From Symbiodinium natans (lineage: Eukaryota > Sar > Dinophyceae > Suessiales > Symbiodiniaceae), in NCBI GenBank assembly GCA_905221605.1, contig CAJNDS010002167.1:419673-483672 (forward strand): a DNA stretch of 64,000 bases. The letters are read 5' to 3'. Within the stretch, counting starts at the first letter, position 1, and the number at the start of each line of letters is the position of its first letter. The notes beneath the pieces are model-generated. The model ran no database searches, was not told where the DNA came from, and saw only the letters and a list, made by a program, of their open reading frames with translations. A program made the position numbers and the translations under genes. Below are positions 32,301-42,200 of the stretch, piece after piece.

Positions 32301-35300
32301 TTCAAGCAAAAAGGGTGTAAAGTTCAGGGTGTAGGGATTCCTAGTTGGGATGTTCCCCCTTATGCTAACAGTCGAGGGATCATAAGAAGGGTACCAATCA
32401 TCCCTATGAAGGACTGCTGGTATAAGGGGGAACATCCCAAGTTCTTGGTTTACTCTTCAGGGGATGTTATAAGACCCAGAGAGTCACTCATTATTCTTGA
32501 ACCCTAAGGTTTTAGGTTCAAAGGGTTTATGGCTGAGGGTTAGCCTTCACAATCAGTTCAGGGCTGGGGGTCAAACCCCGCCCCTTTCATTGAGGAGTCC
32601 CTATGTTATACCACCCTAACTTCAGGAATGCACCTTAGCTGATAACAAGGATCCCTATATGTCGTTCTTCGCCTAAACCCTAAACCCTAAACCCTAAACC
32701 CTAAACCCTAAACCCTAAACCCTAAACCCTAAACCCTAAACCCTAAACCCTAAACCTAAACCCTATTCTTCATTGAGGCGTATTGTGCTTTCAGGGCTCC
32801 TCAACCCCCTCCACGCCGTTCACGTAATTGCCCCACAGATAGCCCGAAATACCCCCTAATGAAGGAATGTACCTTAGTTCATATTGGGATCCCTATTGCG
32901 CCTTCACAACCCAAAAGCTTCTGGTGTGTAGGTTACCTAAGCATCCCAGTTAAGGGGCATGACTGGAATAACCTACAACCATTGGAGTCTTGGGTTGTTA
33001 AGGTACTGGGAATAATCTCCAAAACAAGAAAACAGGGCTACTGAGCTCCCGGGCATGCATGCTGTAGGGTTTAGTGTTTAGGGTTTACAGTTGAGGGTTT
33101 AGGGTTCAGGGTTCATGGCAACCATGCAAAAACGAGGTGCTTTCGAAGCTACAGGACTCTGGTGTTTTTGAGCCTTAAGGGGGCGCAGTTAACCCTAAGT
33201 CTCTAAACCCGGAAACCCCGTGAATCCCTCTGAGGCTCCTGAACCTCCCCCAAACCCTACGCCTAAACCCTAAACCCTTATATAGCCCCAAAACACATAA
33301 CCCTTATATAACCCTGAACCCAAAACCCTAAATCCTAAACAATAAAAAAACCCCACAAGCCTCAGAAGTGCCTCCTGTAAGGAAATGGGTTCACTGCACG
33401 GCTTGGGCAAGCCACTTCGGGTGGCGGGGGCCTTGGAGGGCGCAGGCGGTGGTGTCTTTGGTTTGAGAGGGCTTCCTGGTCTGCGAGCTTGTAGGGCTTG
33501 AGGTTCAGGGTTTAGGGTTTAGGGCGTAGGGTTTAGGGTTTAGCCCTATAAGCGACCTTTCACCTGCACTTGCGAGCAAAAGTCTTCACGAAATTCCCCC
33601 TGCTGGGGCCTGCTGAGGAGCTGTCGCTGGACGAGTACGCCAAGTATGCCCGCGAGAACCAGGCACGAAGGGTTTTGCTTGGCCCAGATTCATCCGAAAG
33701 CAGTTCCATCTTGGCCGACGAGTCGGGTGATGACGCTTGGTCTCGGCTCCAGGGTAACACACGCCTCGCATCGCACAGTCATCGCGCCGTCCCACAGACC
33801 CTTTTGCCAGTCGTCATGCAGCAGCGACACCGTGGAGAAGGACAGCGTCTTCGCCAACTATAAGTCGGTGTTCTGCCGCCAGTTTGCCGTGTCCTTGGCA
33901 GTGGAGTTTGTGGGCGTGATGTTCTTCCAGATCCTTGCTGGCACGTCAGCTCCGAAGCTTGCAGCCTTCGTGAACGGCTTCGCGCTGGCCGGTGTGGATC
34001 TATGTTGCTGCCAACATCAGCGGCGGTCACCTGAACCCTGCAGTGAGCTTCAGAACCGCGGTCTGCAGCTTCTATCCCCTCATCCACACGCTGGTCTACA
34101 TTGCCCTCCAGATCATTGGCGCCATCGTGGGGGCCTGGGTCTCGGCTGGGCTGGTGCCTGGCGCTGGTGACCTCATCCACACTGGAGCCACCGGCCCCGG
34201 CTGCTTCGACCGTACCACGATCCACAAGGACCTGACCGACGAGCAAGTCACGAGCTTCACCTTGATTTCTGGCGTCTGCGCTTGCGGTGTGGCAAGCCAG
34301 CTTGCGGCAGCCACACGCCTTTGGCTGCGAGCAGCGCCTGTGGCGACGACGTGGCAGGCCTCACATCGGAAGGCAGTTTGTGGCAGCGATGCTGGCGATA
34401 TCTTCGCCTTCGTCTCGGGCCTTGGCCCCCTCAACCCCCTGGATGGCAGGCCCGCTTCGCATCCGTGTTCAGAAGACAGGGCGCGAGAACATCAACGCCT
34501 TCATGCAGCAGTACGCCGAGTTCTATGCCAGCGAGGGATCCTTAAAGTCCAAGATCTTCGACGTGGAGCGCTGCTTTGGCGTCCGCAAGCTTGTACCCAA
34601 CTGACCGAGTGGCGCACGGCCGGCGATTCTGATGCGGTGCTCTCCGCCATCAGGTTTTCCTGCAGCCACAAGCGGTGCATGTTTCGAGGAATGTTTAAGA
34701 TTGTACAAGGAGGGGGCCCCTAGTTATAAGTAGATTCAAAGGACCCTAAATTGGGTTATAAGGATCCTAAATTGGGTTATAAGTCCTTTAACTACAGTTA
34801 AGTTATCATAGTAAGGGGGCCCCTCCTTGTATTTGTTCCCGAGTTTACATCTATAGCTCGAGCCAGGCAAGTGCCCTGGGTCCAAGTGGTGCAGGAAACC
34901 GTGTCATCTATTTCCGCCTGCTTGCCTGCCCCAATATGGGTCCTCTTGCCGGTGCCACGTGAAACCATGCTTGCGATGTACGGTTATTGCGTGACTATAT
35001 GGCCACACTTGCAGCGAACCCGCGGCCAAAGAACGATTCCGTGATTGCTAGGCAACAGTGACTTGCCGTTTGTGCGTGTTTTTGGTTGATGCGGTTGAGA
35101 CTCTCGCAGCCACTTGTGTTCAGTCCGTGCAGCCGAACTGGGTTCATCTCGCTCTCCCCCTCTCAGCACGAGCGATGGCCAAGACATTGTCAGCAGCCAT
35201 CATCCTGGCAGCTTTGGTCTACAGTGAGGCTGGCGACGTGGAGATTTGCAAGTACATGCAAGTCTCTTACACTGGCAAACATCAGTACATGAACCATGTG

Positions 35301-36217
35301 CAGTGTACACAGGTTCTGCACGGCTCTGCAGTTACATCTGGTGAGAGCTCAGATCCAATTTCCTTTGTCTTGACAGTGACATGCGCGTCCGATTCTTGCA
35401 CAGAATGTGACCATGATCCCGTGAAGTTCTACGGCCAGTGCAGCCATGGGGCTTTGACCGGGAAAATGTTTCACTACGCGGCCTTCAACATGACAGGCAT
35501 TGTCGCCGGTCCGCTCGCCAACCTGTCCCTTCTCATCGATGTGGGTAGTGGCTCCGACGGACACTACGAGTTCAACGAGGCAGGCCATGCTTCTCTCGAT
35601 CCGCTTCATGTGTGATGGGCGCGTGGGTGCCACTGCAGCAGGCAGGCCCTGGCACAGCATCGATCTGGACGTCATGAGCTCCACTAGACGGCCCTTGCTC
35701 TCGCGCCGCTTCATGTGTAAGCGGCTGGGCGCACCGGCGCCGCACTGCAGCAAGTTTTTAGGCCTTGACACAGCATCTCTTTCCCGGCCGCTAAAAGAAG
35801 TGTGTGTGTGGGTGGGCGGCACAACCTTGAGAACCGAAGGACCCCACCACGTGCGAGAACCATCCCGTGGACAGGCCAGTGTGCACGAAGGGCTGGTAGG
35901 AGAAAAAAGCCCAGCACCTCATGGGCTAGAGGGTTGCCACCTCAATTTGATAGCTTTTGAACTGAAGCCTCCCATCCGGAAGGAACAGAAGAAGCATTTA
36001 GCGATGGTGGCGTTGCTTACCTTCCCGCTAGACTAGGTAGGCCCTTGGGACATTTTATGTTTTCCTTGATTTTGGGGTTTAAGAGGATCGTATTTCGTGG
36101 AAGATTTGTTTAGAGGGTTTGAAGAGCCACCTAGTAGATCCATGTCGCACCCAGGCCTTGTAATGGACATGTCACCCATTGCACTAATTACCTACTCGCG
36201 CCCGGCGGCCCGGCGGT

Positions 36218-36252
<35 letters not shown>

Positions 36253-39200
36253 GCGAGTGTGTATGTGTATATATGTGTATATATATTTATATAGATGTAT
36301 ATGTATGTGTTGTGTTTTGTTGTTCTTTCTGTTGAGTGGGGGGCTGGGGTTGGAGTGGAGTGGGAGGATGGTTGTATCGGTGAAACGGCTAACAGGCCCA
36401 GCTCTTGCTACACCAGTGTTTATCAACCGGTTCTCTTCAGAATGCGGCCCTGCCAGAGTTGTGTTATTTCGCACACTTGCTCTGAGCATATCGCCTGCCA
36501 TGCTTTTGTTGTTTTCTTCGTTTCGTACTGGACGCTGCGCGGAAACTCGCGCAGATGTTTTGCTACATTGCTTCCCCCATCGTTCCACAACTGCTTGCCA
36601 CGCTGCTCCGCCATGATTCCCTCACTGTTAGCTACATTGTTGAAACATCGTTTGCTCCGGGGTTGTTGCCTTCCTGGCTCAAAACCCAACTTTTCAACTT
36701 TTGGGCTTCTTATAAGGTAGTTTATTCTGAAAGTTTAAACTTTTATTTCCTTGGGTTTTGGGCCAGTAAGACACATGCAAATATACAAACTAGCACAAAC
36801 TCGGAGCCGTGTGGCACCACGGTAGGGGGAGGGGCCCGGGGGCCGCTGGGACAGGGAGAGAGTTAGTTTTCCTCTCTCCCGCCTCTCTTCTCCCTCCTCG
36901 TTGGTGTGACGGGTTCCATGCTTAGCAATGCTTGTCTCGATCATAAAGCCACGCATGTCTCAGCATGAGTTCTTCGCAGCAGGGCATGCCAGAGAAACCT
37001 CCCCCCCCTTCTTCACACCCTCCCCTTTCACACCTTCGAGCGGTTCTTGTCGTCCCTCTGCCCCCCCCCCCCCCCCCCAGCATAATTTCTTGCGTGGCCG
37101 CGAACATGCGTGTTTGTGCCATTAGTCACGCGGTTGTCTCCGGCATCAAGCCACGCGCGTCTCAGATTTCGGCTGGTGCAAAGCCTGGTTGATCTTGCCA
37201 GTACTGTAGTCGCTTGTTTCGACAATCAAGCTACACGCTTCTCAGTATTTGTCTGATGCAAGACCTGGTTGATCTTCGCAGTAGTCTCACGCGTGCCTCG
37301 AAGATCGATGTCTCATCATAGGTGCTTCTCAGAGAAACACTCAGACCGCCTGTTTAGCACCATGTTCACACCTTCACAAGGTTCTTGCTCCCGTTCTTCT
37401 CTCTCGACAACTCAGTTTGTTGGTTGCGTGCGAGCATCTTTCAAGCCACCTCAAGTGGGACTATGCTCTATTTGGAGTTTAGGTTTTTAGGGTTTAGGGG
37501 TCTCGTGTTTAGGGGCCAGGGGTACTGGCTAGGGTTCAGGGATGTTTAGGGTTTATAAGGTTTAGGGGTCTCGGTTTCGGGTTTAGGGGATAGGGACGAG
37601 GAGCCTCCAAAAGGAGGCACAACTGGTAGGTTCAGACTTCTTGTTGTCCGCTTTCCTCTTCAGCTTCATCCCAAAGCAGTTCCGGTCGTGTGCAGACGAA
37701 TCGGGTGATGACATGTGCTAACGATTGGTCGCGGCTCCAGGGTAACACACGCCTGTAGCTCGCATCGCACAGTCATCGTGCCGTCATAGGCCCACAGACT
37801 CTTCTGCCAGTCGTCATGGGATCCGGCAGAGACACCGTGGACAAGGACAGCGTCTTCGCCAACTACAAGTCGGTGTTCTCCCGCCAGTTTGCCGTGTCCT
37901 TAGCAGTGGAGTTTGTGGGCGTGATGTTCTTCCAGATCCTTGGTGGCACGTCAGCTCCGAAGTTTGCACCCTTCGTGAACGGCTTCGCGCTGGCCGTGTG
38001 GATCTATGTTGCTGCCAACATCAGCGGCGGTCACCTGAACCCTGCAGTGAGCTTCAGCACCGCCGTCTGCGGCTTCTATCCCCTCATCCACACGCTGGTC
38101 TACATTGCCCTCCAGATCATTGGCGCCATCGTCGGGGCCTGGGTCTCGGCTGGGCTGGTGCCTGGCGCTGGTGACCTCATCCACAGTGGAGCCACCGGCC
38201 CCGGATGCTTCGACCGCACCACGATCCACAAGGACCTGACCGACGAGCAAGTCTTCGGCTGGGAGTGCGTCATGACCTTCACCCTGATTTCTTGCGTCTA
38301 TGCCTGCGGTGTGGCAAAGCCAGGTCACGGCAGCCACACGCCTTTCGCCGTGGGCCTGGCGCTGCTCGCATGCGCGGGTTCAGGCGGTCAGTACACAGGC
38401 GCCGCCTTGAACCCCGCCCGTGTTCTGGGCCCGATGGTCATCTTCCACTGTGGCGACGACGTGGCAGGCCTCTACATTGGAGGGCAGTTTGTGGCAGCGA
38501 TGCTGGCGATGTCCGTCTTCGCATTCGTCTCGGGTCTTGGCCCCCTTAACCCCTGGGTAGCCAAGCGCGCTTTGAGCCTCTCCTGGCCGGAAGCCGTCTA
38601 CCTCTGGATCACGGGCTCGCCTCCCAGCCGTCTTCAGAAGACAGGGCGCGAGAACATCAACGACTTCAAGCAGCAGTACGCCGAGTTCTATGCCAGCGAG
38701 GGATCCGACATGCCAAAGTCCAAGATCTTCGACGTGGAGCGCTGCTTTGGCATCCGCAAGCCTGTGGTGGCGGACAGCCAGGCACCAGACGTCGCGTGAG
38801 AGCGGGGCCCGAGAAGTTACCCAAAGTTGCCGGAGTGGCGAATGGCCGGCGATATTCTGAGGCGGTGCTCTCGCCGCCATCAGATTTTCCTAGTGCCCAC
38901 AAGCGGTGAATGTTTAGAGTCGAATGTTTGAGATCGTATGAGTTCCCGAATTTACATCTAGCTCGAGCCAGGCAAGTGCCCTGGGTCCAAGTCGTGCAGG
39001 AAACCATTCCAAACAATTCATCGGGCGGTGCCGCGATGCACTCAGAAGCAGAGAACACCAGTAACTGGTGCTCTATAGACAGGTTCCGAAAAAGTTGCCG
39101 AAACCCCCCAAAGCCCTGGAGCCAAAAACCTTAGACATAAAGCTGATGGCAATCCTGTATGAGGGTTTTGCAAAATGAGGGGTCCCTTTTCGACTTTTCG

Positions 39201-42200
39201 GTACTTGGGGTTTTAAGGGGGTAGTCGTATGTTTGGAAACACCTACATCGACCCGCAAGCCTAATGTCAAAAGCTCGAATAAAACCCAAAAGACCTTGAA
39301 CCCAAAACCCTTAAAACCCGTCAAGGGAGCAAGCAACCCTGAACCCTCAACCCTAAACCCTAAACTCTAAACCCTAAACCCTAAACCCTAAACCCCACGT
39401 GCCAGGTGGATTGGCCGTTCTACGTTTGGGAGCGCAACTTCACCGGCTGCCTGGCTCAGTTGCCTCTGGTTTGTAGGAGTGGCAGCCCCGCCTCTAAATT
39501 CTAAGCCCTAAATTCCTAAATCCCTAAACCCTACATCCCTGAACCCTAAATCCCTCAACCCCTAAACCCTAATCCTTCAACCCTGTAGGGTTGAGGGTTT
39601 GGGGTTGATTGCGAATTGCTGGGCTTAGCTCCGCCAGGGAGCTTGAAGAAGCCCTTGAACTCCTGTCCTGTATACTATAGGGGCCTTAATGACTAGAACA
39701 GGGTTTACAGGGTCTAGGGTTTAGGGTTTAGGGTTAGATTTAGGGTGTAATATATTTAATGATTTGAATGGTTATTTTGGTATGATTGTACAGGGACCAT
39801 AACGGAAACTGTTAGTAATTATTCCTTAAACCCTAAACCCTAAACCCCTATGTTGGCCCCCCCCGAATTTGTACTTTGGAAGGGGTTGCAAAGGCCTATG
39901 AGAAGATGGGCTTCGGCTTGTCAGTTGCAGCTGGCAATCAAGGGTTGGCATGGTTTAGGGTTTAGGGTTCAGGGTTTAGGATTTAGGGTTAAGGGTTTAG
40001 GGTTTAGAGTATAGGGTTCTAGTACCAGGGTTGAGGGGTTCAGGGTTTCAGATTTCGGGCCTCAGCACTGCCTTGTGGCTTTGAGCACCACTGTGAACAC
40101 ACCCGCTCAAGAAGCTAGTATTGCTTCACCCAGATGGGGGTTTACGATATCAGGGGGTACCTTATTGGGCTCCTCATTAAACGGGAATCGTCCAATTTTG
40201 GGGCTCTATTGGGGGCTCATTGTCGAAAACCCTCAGAACGCCAGGAGATCGCAGGCGTTTGCTAGAGGACTTCGACATACCCAAGGCGCGAACATCGGAC
40301 AAGGATCTCACGGTTTATCAGGCACCTGCCCGCAGCTGTGACCCCACAGACCCGGACGACCCCAAATAAAAGCCCCAAAAGCCCTTAAAACCCTAAAGGG
40401 CTGTAGTTGTCATAACGCCTTATGGGGCTCCCTGAACCCTCAACTCTAAACCCTAAACCACGTTTGTCAGATGAAGTGTTGCGATCAGTTTAGGGTTTAG
40501 GGTTGAGGGTTTCGGGTTCGGTTTTACCTTCTACGGGCAGTTATATGGTCCCTTTAATATGGCCCCTTACCTAGTACAGGGTTCTGAATAAGAGGGGGGA
40601 GGGGGGGGTGGGGGGGGTTACTTATGGGGTATATAAGGGGTCCCCATCTAAGGCACGTACTAAGAGACCATGTAACTACCCTTACATACTCGGAGCACAA
40701 CTCTGGTCTGGGGCTTAAGGTTCAGGGATACGATGTCCACCAAACCCCTTGAGCCCCTCCCCCTCCCCCCCTCACCCAAACCCTAAACCCTAAACCCTAA
40801 ACCCCAAACCCTAATCCCTAAACCCCAAGTGCGCCTGATCTGGGCCAGATCTTCGGCGAAGACCTCTATGACCTGGCGCCGGAGGTATAGCCTGGCCGGT
40901 TTGTATTTGTGTTTCCCACACTCCTTCCGTTGTTGTAGTGTCTGCGTTTGCACCCTTTTTGCATTCTAACGGGGCCCTACCAACAAGGAGGGTGCTAAAA
41001 GGAGAAGGTCGGGTTGAGGGGGTTTGCGGGTTAGTTAGGGTTTAGGGTTTAGGGTTTAGGGTTTAGGGTTTAGGGTTTAGGGTTTAGGGTTTAGGGTTTA
41101 GGGTTTAGGGTTTAGGGTTTAGGGTTTAGGGTTTAGGGTTTAGGGGTGGGGCTAAGGGTTCAGGGTTAACGGGTCAGGGTTTAGGGGTGAGGGGGGGTGC
41201 ATGGGGGTGTGGAGGGGTGGGGGGGGGTTATAACAAAGGGGCCTTAAGAATTAGAATAGTGTTTTAGGGGATTCTATAGTACAATATAACGGGACTATGA
41301 GGGAATACTAGGGACATCGGCCACGGGATCCCACAGGACTGTAGAAGGGCACGCTTGCAAGCATTGGCGGAAAGGAAGGAGGCTACGGGATTCGGGATTA
41401 GGGTTTCGGGCTTGAGGGGTTTGAGGGTTGATGTTTGGGATGTAGGGGGGGGGGGGTAGGGTTTCGGGTGTGTGGGTCTGTGGGTTTGTGGGTTTGTGGT
41501 TTAAACCCTAAACCCTAAACCCCTTAACCCCTAAACCCCTAAACCCCTAAACCCCTAAACCCCTGAACCCCTAAACCCCTAGACCCCTAGACCCCTAGAC
41601 CCCTAAACCCTAAACCCCAGTGGACTGGCGTGCTTTCTTTGATGGTCCGACGGTGGGGGCTCGAGCTGCGAGGTAGCATGTGCATGCACATGGCTGGAGA
41701 TGCCCTAAACCCTAAGCTTGGGATGTTCCCGTTCCCGTTTATACTAGCAGTCCTTAATAATTAGGGATTATAGTAGGGGGTATTAAAATCCTACTGAAGG
41801 ACTGTTAGTATAAGGGCGAACATCACTAAGCCCTAAACCCTAACGACAAACTCCTATTAAGGACTGTTAGTACAAGGGGGGGACATCCCAAGGTCGAGGG
41901 TTTAGGCCCCCTTCTCCGACTCTTCCCCTCCCGCATTCGAGTGGGTGTTGTTCCACACGAGAGAGCCCTGAATGCCGACCTTGGGGCTTGCTTGGACGTG
42001 TACCTAGTAGCTGAATGAGTACACTTTACACCTTATACTCTAACCCCCTATAGAACTGAAGGTGTGCACTTTTGGGGGGCTCATGAACTCAGCCAGCAAG
42101 TCTATAGAATTTCTGCTGAACCTGGTGTTTTTGTTTTAGTCACGTCTTCCAACCCTAAACCTGAAACCCTAAATCCAGCCAAATCCACCCCGGACAAGGG

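Noticed and set aside
39620-40369. Additional exons LEEALELLS, VAKAYEKMGFGLSVAAG, CLVALSTTVNTPAQEAS and a terminal reading of 40255-40369
   Set aside because: Each has splice-like edges, but joining 39406-39468 through the 18-base exon 40268-40285 to 40849-40884 restores the JmjC order without them. They show how often exon-like pieces arise by chance.
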